From: Prostheceraeus crozeri | Taxonomy: Eukaryota > Platyhelminthes > Polycladida > Euryleptidae | Assembly: GCA_907163375.1 (NCBI GenBank) | Contig: CAJQUW010008619.1 | Span: 62,001 to 126,000, forward strand | DNA: 64,000 nucleotides | Direction: 5' to 3' | In this document: one piece after another, positions 34,563-45,529 of the stretch | Position numbering within the stretch: position 1 is the stretch's first letter | Layout: each line of letters starts with the position of its first letter | Position numbers and translations under genes: made by a program | Notes under the pieces: generated by a model | What the model saw: the letters and a program-made list of their open reading frames with translations, nothing else | The model's database searches: none | What the model was told of the DNA's origin: nothing

Positions 34563-35339
34563 TTTGTTTTTTAAAATCGGAATTGTTTTGAGCTACTGAA
34601 AATACAAAACCTTTTAGATTTCAAACCAGATCGACATATCAGGCTAGACACTTCCTAGGTATAACATTGGGATTTATTGACTAACTGTGCCAACCACCAG
34701 TCAATAGAACCCAATACTCTGGAACTATCTGTGACTGAACACAATAAATATAAATATGATGCTGTCTTTCCAATCAGTTATTCCCAAAGGTTCGCCCTTC
34801 AAAAGGTCGCCTTAAGAGACAGAAGGATGAGAGCTGCAAATACCTCAAAATGCCAATTGCAACTGCATATTGAAGATAAACTAGCTGATATTTGTTACTA
34901 AGGATCAAAATAACTGACCACATTGCTGTCGACTATTATCGAAGATCAAGTCCTAGCGCAGCGCTTATGCCATCGATGTCTCATGCAAGCAACAATGCTC
35001 GATGCCAGTCAACCAAGATCCGCCTCTTGTGCCTTCTATTGAGATATAAAGTACGTAATTGTTTGGCCATTCCTGGATATTATACACTATGTCAAAAATA
35101 GCCTCTGGCTTTCTCAGGATTAAAAAAAAACAAAATTTCTAATATGCCAAGCTTTCGTATTCCTTCAACAGGGTATTCAATGGAATGCACAGATGTTTTA
35201 CAGCCGTAAATCAATATTCAAAATTATTACTTAGATATTTCGAACAGCTCATCAACTACAGACAAAGATAAGAAAAACATGCATGAACTATGAAATGAAG
35301 ATACAAAGCTAACTATGGTAAGACAATTGAAGGCCGACC
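34563..35339. other. No supported gene
   Basis: Short frames only, none recognised. Confidence 0.3.
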
Positions 35340-35553
35340 AGCGGTTTAAAAATTAACAAACAACTATATATATATGTAGTAAACACTGTGTATCAATTTG
35401 TGGAATACAAGAAAGCATAATTATTGTATTTCCTTTATATAAGTTTTTAATACTTTTCTAATATTTTTTGTGAATTATGCTTTCTTGTATTCCACAAATT
35501 GATACACAGTGTTTACTATATATATATAGTTGTTTGTTAATTTTAACTCCGCT
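35340..35553. repeat. Near-perfect ~82-bp inverted repeat
   Basis: The left arm 35340-35422 and right arm 35473-35553 are almost identical in inverse orientation, including AAACACTGTGTATCAATTTG and TGGAATACAAGAAAGCATAA. They differ by a two-base change in the TA run and a few bases near the outer end. The 50-bp spacer is AT-rich. The right arm ends only a few bases before a LINE 3' fragment. Confidence 0.9.
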
Positions 35554-35555
35554 AG

Positions 35556-35823
35556 TAGGATCATCTGCAAAGTGTGCAAGCGGACTCCTAGCCAAAGACA
35601 GTGATGAATCTGGAGGTAGAAGGACGCAAGTCGCCAAGGGGACGACCGTAGAAGAGGTGGTGCGACAACGTGCGAGCCAACTTCAGGGCAGTAAACCTTG
35701 GGCGAATCGATGTTCAAGATCGGAATACGTGGAAAACTGCCATCAGACTGGACCGACGTTTGCCGACGTCCAACACTCGAAACACGGGGGAAAGGAAGAT
35801 AAATCGTGGAGTGAGTGAGTGAG
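35556..35823 (+). pseudogene. LINE C-terminal fragment with (TGAG)n tail
   Basis: A reading frame through this stretch gives RWCDNVRANFRAVNLGRID and DRNTWKTAIRLDRRLP, then NTGERKINRGVSE, directly followed by GTGAGTGAGTGAG. The RGRPxKRWxDxV...DRxxW layout is the known C-terminal end of RTE-like LINE proteins. A stop codon precedes KRW and the frame is short, so it is a dead 5'-truncated copy. The GVSE end and TGAG tail match the copy at 16420-17070, suggesting the same family. Confidence 0.7.
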
Positions 35824-36565
35824 ATTTGTTGAAGAATAATTACTAATTAAATTATTATTTCCACACATATTTTGTAATATATTGCATAGTCAACAATGCA
35901 TTACATATATTACTCCAGCACCCTTGACACTGTCCACAGGATGAAACGCGCAGGAATTGCGTTGCATCGCTAGTACCGCAAAATATAACTACTTGTCGCA
36001 GCAGAGTCAGAAACTTCATCTGAATCTTATTCCATTTGCGATTGTGATTTGAGAGTCACATAATTAAACTGTAAAGAGCGCCTGAAGAAGTGATATTCAA
36101 ATAATAACAGTGCTTCACCACGTGATGAATGTTTAGCACTAGCTAAGACTTAGATTTTGGTAGCACTTCCACATTCTATTTCGGATTATGAGATACACAG
36201 CCCAGAGAGGCAAACACAATATTCATAATACAAAGTATCAAAAGCACCAGCTTCTTCGTGTTCATATTACAATGATGAAATACCAATCATCATGGACGAT
36301 TGTACATCCCTACATGATTGCCGTATTATTTTCCGAATAAAATCAACATAAACCTTCCCGCATGCGCCATCCTTTCGTGAGTATACAGAGCAATCCACTA
36401 TAATGACAAAAATCCTTCAAATCAGATAGAGAACCCAACAAAGTACCCATTGAATGTGTAATATGATTCTCATACAATTTCCATCTGCTACTAAATATTT
36501 ACGATGTTGGTAGCTTCTCTGGTCCCAAGCTCCAGATATTCAATTGAAGACCAATTCCTTGGTGT
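35824..36565. other. Likely aPKC intron, no feature
   Basis: AT-rich DNA downstream, in transcript sense, of the kinase exon. No exon or repeat could be recognised. Confidence 0.3.
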
Positions 36566-36745
36566 GTGGCCTCCGTGTCACAGTGGTTGAATGCTTGGCC
36601 TAACAATCTTTTGGTCCAGAAGTCCAGCCCCGAAAGCGTCATTGGAAATCGGAAGGAAGGGCATCCGGACTAAAAGCATCACAGCACAGTAACACTGTCA
36701 GCATCGTCTAAGTCCCTAGTATGGGGGATGACATTAAAGCATCAA
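36566..36745 (+). repeat. Family S SINE in the aPKC intron
   Basis: The head GTGGCCTCCGTGTCACAGTG then GTTGAATGCTTGGCC, the middle TTTTGGTCCAGAAGTCCAGC, the body GGGCATCCGGACTAAAAGC, and the end CCCTAGTATGGGGGATGACA then TTAAAGCATCAATT match the other copies. It lies about 140 bp beyond the exon's donor site, antisense to the gene. Confidence 0.85.
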
Positions 36746-36882
36746 TTCCTCGTTCTGAGCCGCATTAAAGATCACAGTCTGTCTGGAAATGAGAGCAAGA
36801 GTATCCCTAGAAGTGTTGTATGGCTTCATATCAACCCGCCTTCAGGATCATCGCTGGAAAACATGATAAGTGAAATGGTTAC

Positions 36883-37008
36883 CTTGAAAGAGGTAGTCTT
36901 CAGTGTTCTGATCAGGATTCTCCGAAGTTCCAACACCTTCCCAAGGCGACCGTCCTGCCAACATCTCAAACATGAGAACTCCTAACGCCCACCAATCCAC
37001 GCTGAAAC
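36883..37008 (-). CDS. aPKC: Exon of atypical protein kinase C (aPKC iota/zeta type)
   Basis: A single internal exon of a host gene, 126 bp, phase 1 at both borders. On the minus strand it is preceded by TTTTTCTTCCAG and followed by GTAACC, a good acceptor and donor. After a split glycine codon it encodes [20 protein letters not shown] then [20 protein letters not shown] and Q. This is the start of the C-lobe after the activation segment. [12 protein letters not shown] is the kinase helix-F region, and [12 protein letters not shown] is specific to atypical PKCs, the serine/threonine kinases of the Par6/Par3 polarity complex. Vertebrate PKC iota, from memory, reads [20 protein letters not shown] here, so [10 protein letters not shown] is a local divergence. 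No in-frame stop; codon use looks ordinary. Neighbouring exons were not found in the window. Confidence 0.93.
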
Positions 37009-37404
37009 CTGGAAGAAAAATGGCACGTCATTACTAGTCAATTAGTCTTCCACTGCTAAAACTTTTCATGAAAAGTGTCTGGTGAGGCACAAGACGAACA
37101 AGGACTAAATTTTATCGACGCATGATAGCGTTTACTCATGATGGGTTATCAAATCAGATCAAATATTTGAGTAGATTGGCAAGCTGAGAATGATGAATTG
37201 ACATGTAAGTGCGATAAACAACCCTTGAAAATGATTATTATAGTAAGTAAGTATTCCTGCTCCAGGAAACTGTTTAGATTTTGTCAATATGGTCTGATAG
37301 GCAGTGTATTACAAAGACGGCCGCTGCATGAGAATAAAAATACAAGCTACATATAAAGTCATTCAACGCAATTTTCACAGAAGTATCTAGCAAAAACTTC
37401 CCCT
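37009..37404. other. aPKC intron sequence
   Basis: Intronic DNA 5' of the kinase exon, including its polypyrimidine tract and acceptor (read on the minus strand) at 37009-37022. No other feature. Confidence 0.5.
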
Positions 37405-37990
37405 GATAGATTTTTGACGAAACAAGTTTTTGGTATCACTTAAATTGTCAAATTTTGGATAAGAACTTATAGAAGATGCTGATGACACCTACCTTTGAAT
37501 AAATGCTTGGCCAGTTATGACATGCTTGTAATACTTGACATTCTCTGATACGCTTGAATGGACTAGTCATGACAAGCTTTTGGTATTACTAGACGAGCTA
37601 TAGCAGAAAAAAATGTGAAGTACTTGACAAGATATGACAATTATCTTAAAGAACTGCTTGACCAGCTATGGCTCGCTTGTAATATTTGCTATGCTATGAT
37701 ACACTTGATGTATCACTTGACGTGCTTTGCCTATAACACACTTTAAAAGCTACCGGACGAAATAACACACTTGACAAGTTATGACACACTCAAAGTTTTA
37801 CTTGACGAAATGTGACAAACTTGATGTATTGCTTGACGAAATGTGACACATATTGGCATTGCTAAACGAGCTACAGCAGGAATAACAAGTTAAAGTATTA
37901 CCTGACGAGCTTGACACGCTTTTATTACATGGAGTGCTATGTCAAACTCCATCATTTACTATGACGCCATGACAATTACTTTGCACATCA
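37405..37990 (+). repeat. Degenerate ~32-bp tandem array
   Basis: Many diverged units share the pattern TTGACGA-n-TATGACACRCTT followed by a GTATTAC-like end; examples are TTGACGAAATGTGACAAACT at about 37800 and TTGACGAAATGTGACACAT at about 37832. A longer period is suggested by AGACGAGCTATAGCAG (37590) and AAACGAGCTACAGCAG (37865). Unit identity is low, so the array is old. It lies in the intron upstream of the aPKC exon. Confidence 0.7.
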
Positions 37991-38104
37991 TACGGACATG
38001 CACTAACCTAAAAGTGAACACACACATTTACGCTAGGAGAATGAAAGAAACACGAGCTCAAAAAGATTACGAACAGTTATACCCTTGAATGATTAAATTA
38101 AAAA
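37991..38104. other. No feature
   Basis: Short spacer with nothing recognisable. Confidence 0.3.
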
Positions 38105-38235
38105 CACGACACGGTGAAAAAAATCGAAGGATCCAGGGAACGGAAGATAACGTTAAACAACTACCCTAGTGGAGAATCAATGAATTAGATAAAAATATGT
38201 TATTTGACATAAATGAATACAAAAAGGTCAATCAG
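38105..38235 (-). repeat. 3' end fragment of the 55.6-56.9 kb retroelement family
   Basis: Shared with 55658-55850: ACACGACACGGT followed by an A run, CGAAGGATCCAG, ACGGAAGATA, GTTAAACAACTAC, CTAGTGGAGAATC and, further on, GAATACA. The order and spacing agree. It looks like a lone, 5'-truncated 3' end of the retroelement whose coding part lies at 56312-56860. Confidence 0.6.
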
Positions 38236-39373
38236 TGAAGAGATGGTAAACCTCATATGATTAATAAAGATTTTCAGGAGTACTGTCAAACTCACATTGA
38301 CTATGCAAGTAAAGAATAATTGAATCATAAATACATAGAAAATGAATTTTTTGGTTATTTTAGTAATAACGCCGATGAGTGATGTGTTATAAAAAAATGA
38401 GGAAAATTGTTTGCCATTATTATTACTTGACGTGCAATGCTAAAGAGAGAACGACATATGAAAGTGAATATGATGTGGCTAATAATTACACCTAAACCTC
38501 AATTGAAAAAAATGATTGGTATTTTGCTGACATTAATATTGTGGAAATACACACGAACTGTTGCTTGTTCTTCCAACTTCATATTTATTAACAGGAAATT
38601 GAATAATTGAATATCGAGAAATCGCTTTGGTTGTTCAACTGTAAATTGAAATTTTTACAGTAGACATTCGCAACAAATTGTGCTCAAGAAAATCTTCCAA
38701 TTACTTTATCACCTTCAACGTTCAACTCAACAATTTAATTAATCGAGCTTTCACACGAAAATGATTTGTCTCTAATTATTCTTCGTGGGAGTTCACCGCG
38801 ATGTCTGTTTAATTAACAAAGGTAAAGTAGTAACTCCAGTTCGTCATTACAACTGGCATTAAATTACATTTACAAACGGAATCAAGTCAATCATCAATGA
38901 CTAAATGTTGGATGTAGACTGTTGCCACTGACCAAAGATCAATATTGGATGAGGACTAAGTTTATTTGCTTCATCTTTGAATTAAACATTGTCTCCGGCT
39001 GTCTCATTTGCTGAATCCTACTAAGTCAAATAGAATTACTGGGAACTTTTCCAACCAAGTGTAATTTTTTCCACTTTTACATCAAATATTGTCTTAATAG
39101 TGGTGAAGAAGTCGACTCGATTTTGAATACGATTTGCCATCTACATGTGAATCTTCAAGTTCAGGAAAATTCGACAGATTTCAATAGAGTATGAACACAT
39201 TTGAATTGGCATGAATACACGTGCGATGGTCTAGTTAAACGACTATCGAGCTTAATGAAATCGACTACACTTGTGAATTTCAATGATTTCCATGACTGGA
39301 CAACAAAATTGACAGCTTTCGATCATCATAATACATATACTATGGTATCATCAATTCCCTCCGAAAATTCTTG
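38236..39373. other. No supported gene
   Basis: AT-rich; no exon, palindrome or repeat could be defended. Confidence 0.3.
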
Positions 39374-39518
39374 ACGGTGATGATATAGTCAGACTTCGGA
39401 TGAAGCGATGTGATATTTTTAGTTTGAATGCCATTCGAGCAAGTTTCCAATGACACTTTTGGGGCTCGACCAAAGGATCGCTAGGCCAAGCACTGAACCA
39501 TTGTGCCATGGAGACCAC
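39374..39518 (-). repeat. Family S SINE, 3'-truncated
   Basis: On the minus strand it runs from GTGGTCTCCATGGCACAATG then GTTCAGTGCTTGGCC, through CCAAAAGTGTCATTGGAAAC, to TGACTATATCATCACCGTC. The tail with the GTTAAACC motif is missing. Confidence 0.75.
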
Positions 39519-41559
39519 AGATAGAAATAACACAATGCTGACTTCATTGCAAGTTTCTGGACATCCAAAAGCAAATCCAGTAGAAAATCTATTTCTGACA
39601 GACGCAAGTTGTTCATATTTGATTGAAAAATATTGATTGAGTCTTGAATCCTCCAAAGACGGTGTCTGTGAACATGTTTCTGCAGATCTTGGTCATCAAT
39701 AATGAACGTAACTAATTATGATTGCAGTGCACACTGTTGGGGCTATGTCCCGCTGGTAAAACGTTGCAAGATCGAGATCTCGTTATCCATTAGAGATCGC
39801 GACATTTTTGTCATTCAAGATGTTGTTTCCCTTAACTCAAACTCAAAGGCGAGTACACAAATTAGAGACTGGAATGTTTACACACACAAGTCTGCAGTCA
39901 GCCTGGACGCCACAACAGCTCAAGAACATCACATCACATCACATATTTCTGTTCAAGTCGTCGGGAGTCTACGAAAGGTCAATGACGAGCCATAAGTACG
40001 GAATCATAATCAACTTGTCGTTCAGATGTAATCCTCGTGACATATTAAGTTTGACAGCGTAATCTCAATTTGATAATTAGTACACACGAATGATACTGTA
40101 ATGTCATTTGCGGAGGGAGTTAAGGTCAACCCTGGATGATGGTCAGATAAATTTCGTGAGAATTAGAACAATTTTTCACAATATAATACGCCAATCATTG
40201 GCTAACAAGCTGGAAAACATGATCCAAAAGAGCATCGCGAATGCAGCGGAATATTCATCGAACCTGAGGCAGTAACAATCTTTAAACATATCTATTCTAG
40301 CTTCGATAGACTTGATAAACTGAAAAACTTAATCAAGTTCATTAAGCTGATTAGTAACTGTAACAAGAAGTGATTGCAAAGTAGCAGTTCGCCACAGACC
40401 TCACAGGATTACATGGCAGCCGAAGGCGCAGCACCGCTCAGAAGTGCCTCACTATTTGCAGAATGAATTGGCAAGCGAAACGACTTCAAAACTGGCTTCC
40501 CCGGAATCCTTCCTACCAGTGTTGTGGCGCAAACCTATCAGTCCCTTGTCGCAATTTTTCTGTGAATTTTTGATAACTGATATCATGACTTCCTTTCAGT
40601 CTTAGTGCACTTTCCAAACCTTCCCCAAATATGGCTCACTAAATGCCCACTCATAACTTGCTTCGTAGAGTATTATTTTTCCGATAGGCTGAAGTTCTCT
40701 ACTTTTTCAACCTTCAAAATCGCTTTCATCTCAAAGATAAATCTAGCAATTTAGAAGAATGATCCTAAAAAGCAACATCATAGCCATCCTGTATCACAGA
40801 CATCTAATAACGGCTCAAAATTATGCATATCGTTGTGCACAGTGTGTTCTGCCAGTGGCTATTAAAGCGAAATTTTACAAAGTTTCGTAAGTAACATGGC
40901 TAATTTGTCTCATCCCACAATAGGCTGTTGATGCAACTAACAATGGGGGGCGGTGAAGAGTGAATACAGAGCGCTTAGCGTGGCTTACGGGAGATGAGAG
41001 CTCCCATTGTTAAGTCTTGATGCATGAGGCGAAGTTTGTGTAAAGGCGGATTACATATTTATCACACAGCGATTACATCTTTATGGGATTCGAGGATGAA
41101 CAGGATCTGTTTACTTGTGGGAATCGAAAAGGCAAAGATTGATGTACAGGATTTGTTTACATGTGCGGATCGCAAAAAGCATACTGTATTTATTGATGGG
41201 ATGAATTTAATGACAGGATCAGTTTACATGTGGGAAACGCAACAATTGAATGATGTCTGATTTATCTTTGTGACATATCTTTCAAGACATATCATTACCT
41301 ATTCAGTATTTTGTCAGCCACTATGTGTGGGACCCCGCTCGTCTGGGTTTGAGTGTTCAGGTTAGGGGTCGAAACACAACTAGACGAGTACCTGCTGATG
41401 ACTGACGGACTGCAGTATTATGTTTTATATCCCTTAATCGGTAGCTGAAGTAGTGGTCGATGTATTGTAATTCAAATGAAGAAATGTGGAATTACATGAA
41501 GTACTATAGACGGATGAAGAAACTGGCGATAACAAATTCAAGTGAAGAAATAATATTTC
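39519..41559. other. No supported gene; weak decayed tandem at 41090-41250
   Basis: ACAGGATCTGTTTACTTGTG and related segments recur three times (about 41099, 41144 and 41213), each followed by a GGATCG/GGAAACG-like word, indicating an old tandem repeat. The rest holds only unrecognised short frames. Confidence 0.35.
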
Positions 41560-41775
41560 CCATGTGTAGTCTTAGGTATAGTGTGTATATAGTTTCATTG
41601 CTTTCGGTGTAGTAGAATGTCATTGTAGTTCTATTGTTTACCTCCATTATCCACTTATCAACTCTTACCATTATCCACTTTGTGTAGTGTCAGATATAGT
41701 TCACTTGTAATCGGTGTAGTAGCATCGTTGTATTTCCATATTTTACCTCCACTTTTCCAATTTCTATTCATCGGT
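41560..41775 (+). repeat. Diverged ~115-bp tandem duplication
   Basis: Two units share, in order, TGTGTAGT, TATAGTTYCA/TATAGTTCAC, CGGTGTAGTAG and TTTACCTCCA. The first begins at about 41564 and the second at about 41679. Divergence is high and function unknown. Confidence 0.5.
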
Positions 41776-42846
41776 TTCCTGTTGTTTTATAATATCCATT
41801 TTTAATTTCCTTAACCTATGGTGACCATTGTCTTATTCTATTTCCACTATCAGCATCTGTAGTCGGCACAGTATATAAGAAGTCTGTTTTGAACGTGTAT
41901 ACGGCAGTGTTTGGAATCTATGGTATTAGTACAAGTCTTAAGATTTCCATTTTTACCAGATATTGGGCCAAAGCTGATCAATTTTAATTCGTTGCCACGA
42001 GAAAGCTACATTGAGTTCTTTTAAGAACTGATTAATCCAATGGTTACAGTAGCATTGCCTTTGTACACTTGCGGATTGGAGAACGCCATCAGTCCTCATT
42101 AGGACTACTTTAACTAATAATTTAAATTAGCAAGCATTATGTTCTATTATAAATGGCAACTGGGATGACTTTCATCATCGTATGAGAATAACCCGTATGC
42201 CTGTTGTCCCTGAAATCAATCAAATGACCATAATGGACAACCAGGAAAATCGGGACATTATTTAAATGCCAACAGGCTACTGACATGTGGACTAACTAGG
42301 TATTGCGCTACTCTGATGATATTTTTTATACAATAAAAAACTGAACTGGTATGTGTAATACTCTCGTGTGTTGTAAGAACTGCAACTTTGTGCACCTGAA
42401 CATACTGGACATGTAAGTAATTAAATGACTTAAATACAGTGGATACTAGTGGGTCTAATCATGAACTAATCTATTCCCGCATTAGGTGGAGTGCCCACTC
42501 CTAGGTTTACCGTAAGGGTATAACCTTGAGCCTTTATCGTTTGATGCTTATCACTTTATTTTGTCTCCTTGCATGCAATGTAGATATCCGATCGCTTTAT
42601 TTGACATGTAAAGCATATCATTGCCCGCGCGGGACATAATATTTACTCCAATGCACTGGAAGGAGATAATCTATGCCAATCATGAGTGCTCTTGTCCTGC
42701 TTTAGTATAAGATAAGATCTGTGAATATATATTTTCACTATTGATCAGGCTAAATTTCTATTCAAATACTTTTGATGATCATAGACATGTCAATCACAAT
42801 TCTTCCTTGATCATCATAGCGCGTCGCCAAATAATAGTCTATGGTT
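41776..42846. other. No supported gene
   Basis: A TATATAAGAAG word near 41874 and an AATAAA near 42332 are present, but nothing links them into a gene or element. Confidence 0.3.
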
Positions 42847-43418
42847 ATTTACGCAACTAGTGCAAAATATCCATCTTTATTGCTTTCTTCGAGGTCAACA
42901 TATCTATGCACGAGCCCGAAGGGCGAGGGCATAGAATGTTGATCGAGGAGAAAGCAAAAGATGGATATCTTTGCACGAGTTGTGTAGGTAATTTTATTTT
43001 TCACCGATATCATGACCATTATGACTAATCTAATTCTATGGTGAAATTATAAGCGGGTTTTATGTATATGATAAGCTACTGATTTGAGGATATTCAATGG
43101 TCAGAATCCACGAGTCCGAAGGACGAGTGAATTCTGATACCATTGAAATCCGAAAATCAGTAGCTTAACATTATATAGCCAACGATACAACTTAGAAATC
43201 TATGCTCGCATCCATTTTCTAGACTCCCTTGTTCCATCCAAACCACTACTATATAATTCAATCGCATATATCTATATAGAAATCTATAATTCAGCCAGTG
43301 CAATAATGAAAATATGACTGCACGCCCGTGCAGTAATCTGCTTTACAGGTAAAATAAAGTGACAGGATATCTACATTATACGCACGGTGAAAAATAAAAT
43401 TATCTACACAACTCGTGC
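42847..43418. mobile_element. Foldback element with nested hairpins
   Basis: Four inverted structures nest here. Hairpin 1: arms 42847-42909 and 42929-42991 around CACGAGCCCGAAGGGCGAG. Hairpin 2: 43073-43166, arms starting AAGCTACTGATTT, around CACGAGTCCGAAGGACGAG. Hairpin 3: CTGCACGCCCGTGCAG at 43318-43333. An outer inverted repeat of 34 bp (42973-43006 against 43385-43418, GCACGAGTTGTGTAG at the tips) matches at 33 of 34 positions. Hairpin 1's right arm includes the left outer repeat. There is no coding capacity. A foldback-type non-autonomous DNA transposon is likely. Confidence 0.7.
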
Positions 43419-44600
43419 ACAAAATTGCTTCATCATAGCATTCGAACTCGTTATATTTAAATGGCCCTCACCCGACGGTCAATTGTCTCACTTAATAAGA
43501 TGTGGAGAATGCAGATACAAATTCGATGATGAATATTTTAGTTTTAAATTATAACTTTTTAATGACTGTTTATTATTTTCTATTCAGATTCTTGACGAAT
43601 AACTTCGGCAAGTCTTTATTCGATCATGAGGTTGTCGATGTTTTCGACTCTGTCTCTGCGAAATTACTAACGCCTCTCCAACCTCCGTCCACGCACAGCC
43701 ATGACTTCCGAATGGCTCCTACAATGACTGAGTCGCTATTTCAAAAAATATGACGAGGATGGCTATAATGTGGTGTCGTGACGGGTCGCAATAGTATTCC
43801 TGTTGCAAGGGTGATAAAGTAAATACTGTCCGTTTATGAACTGCTTGGTCAGATCGCGTAATAATGACGAGACAAGGTGTGCCAGTCGTCTGGATGGCTG
43901 AGCGGCTATGCGTGTGGATAGTACGGATTGCGCAATTCCACGTCATGACAGGCAAATCTGGCAACGAAGCGAGGTTGTCTTCATTTGACTTATGGCGCCT
44001 TGTACGTCTGTGCCACAGCGATGAATTCTCCCAATGAGTTATTGCGTCATCAGCCCTTAATAAGAATAATCCAGTAATGAAACAGACGGAGAAATTTTTT
44101 GCCATTGGCGACGCCGCGTTACTGCAGAAGATGGCAAGTTATCAATTCACAGCTATTGATGAAGCACTTAATTTCACTTGCTAAGAAGGAAGTGTTAGGA
44201 GGATGTTAATTAACTCAAAATTTCTGAGGAAATAGTATTTTTCGTTTGCAGTTGTCTTTGAAATGCGCTGACAAATAGTCTCCCTGCGTATGAAGATCAC
44301 AGAATTGCATCACACAGAATTGATTCATGCGCATGGTCCATATGCTCACTCCACCGATAGAAGGAAGTCTGCATCAAAAGTTAAATTAGACACAAATGGT
44401 CGGTGATCGATTTATGACAAAATGGTGGAATAGTTGTCGTGGATTATTGCAGCAACATGGACCACGATGTGGGTTCGCAATGGACACTAAATGTCACAAA
44501 TCTATGGCGGATCGATATCTAGGTCCATTTTGTTGCTGTTACCTACCAAATTACAATCTTACTTCGGCAATTGACAATCGGTCCGCAATTTATATAAATC
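43419..44600. other. No supported gene
   Basis: Frames at 43502-43753, 43719-44105 (minus, 128 codons) and 44396-44605 overlap and are unrecognised. Around 43860-44000 the GC content is slightly raised. Confidence 0.3.
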
Positions 44601-45440
44601 CATGAAAAAAGATGCAGCCCTGTAGAAGTGGGGGATAATGCCATATGACCAAAGGACCGTAGATGCCCGAGGGATGGCATTGTCGCCCGGTCTATGGGTT
44701 GTATCGATATTATCACGCACAATGCGATACTGCCCGGCAGCTGTAATGCTATTTCAATGAGCTGCCATATTGCCACGCAAGTAGATATCAAATTGCTGAA
44801 AAACAGCACAAAGAAAATTTAACACACAGTGGCCATATTGCCACGAACTCCGATAACTTGGTAAGAGAGAACATGAGCGTTCGCTTGTTCTTCACCACAT
44901 ATGCAGGCACCATCATTATTAGAGAGACCATATTTTTCAATGAACTGCAATGTTGCTCCGCCAAGTAGATATCTAGTTGTTAGATCCTGGTTGTCAGATG
45001 TATGAATTGTATGTATGTTGCTGATATGTACAAAACAACCACTATTACTAACCCAGCGACTTGATATATATGATTGACCGGACAATATGGCAGTTATCAT
45101 TTGTTTTAGAAACTGATTCTAAAGCATACATTGGAATAGATTAATATTGAATGCTTGTATGCTTAAAAATTAGACGTACATAGTATACAATGAAGAGATC
45201 TGACAACCAGAATATAAAATTTCAGCAACTTGATATCTACTTGCCTGGCAATATTGCAGTTGCTAGCGGGCAATATGGCAGCTCATTGAAATAGCATTCC
45301 AGCTTCCGGGCAATATCGCAGAGTGCGTGATAATATCGATACAGTCCATAGACCGGGCGATAATGCCAGCCCTCGGGCATCTACGGTCCTTTGGTCATCG
45401 GGCATTATCGCCCACTTCTATAGGGCTGCATCTTTTTATG
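44601..45440. mobile_element. Long-TIR palindromic element, ~840 bp
   Basis: The left arm 44601-44801 and right arm 45222-45440 are inverted copies of about 200 bp, roughly 85-90% identical by eye. Examples are GACCAAAGGACCGTAGATGC then CCGAGGG, and GCTATTTCAATGAGCTGCCA then TATTGCC. The right arm has an extra ~20 bp. Words related to GGCAATATGGCAG or its inverse occur at least seven times (44763, 44831, 45076, 45244, 45267, 45306, 45352). The interior carries a LINE fragment. No transposase is seen, and no target duplication was certain. Confidence 0.8.
44819..45100 (-). pseudogene. LINE C-terminal CxCG-type fragment
   Basis: A 93-codon ATG frame ends TRYLLGGATLQFIEKYGLSN then NDGACICGEEQANAHVLSYQ. 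This resembles the end of Jockey/I/R1-type LINE proteins, where a CxCGxEExxxHxLxxC zinc-knuckle-like segment follows the RT or RNase H region; the match is from memory. The final cysteine of that pattern is not present at the usual place. It lies wholly inside the palindromic element 44601-45440, so it was probably captured by it. Confidence 0.55.
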
Positions 45441-45529
45441 TACATATTAGTAACATACATACATAATCAAGGATATCGATTATTCCCTTAGTAGAATCAT
45501 TGCGGACTGGGGTAAGAGATGATAACAAC

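Noticed and set aside
40420-40560. GC-richer block as an aPKC exon
   Set aside because: Translation in all frames gave no kinase, C1 or PB1 motif.
41560-42420. Possible fossil solo LTR, suggested by a TATA-like word and a later AATAAA
   Set aside because: No TG...CA borders, target duplication or second copy could be found; not supported.
42901-43140. Hammerhead ribozyme, suggested by GAGTCCGAAGGACGA
   Set aside because: The CUGAUGA and GAAA core segments needed around stem II are absent; the hairpin arms are simple palindromes.
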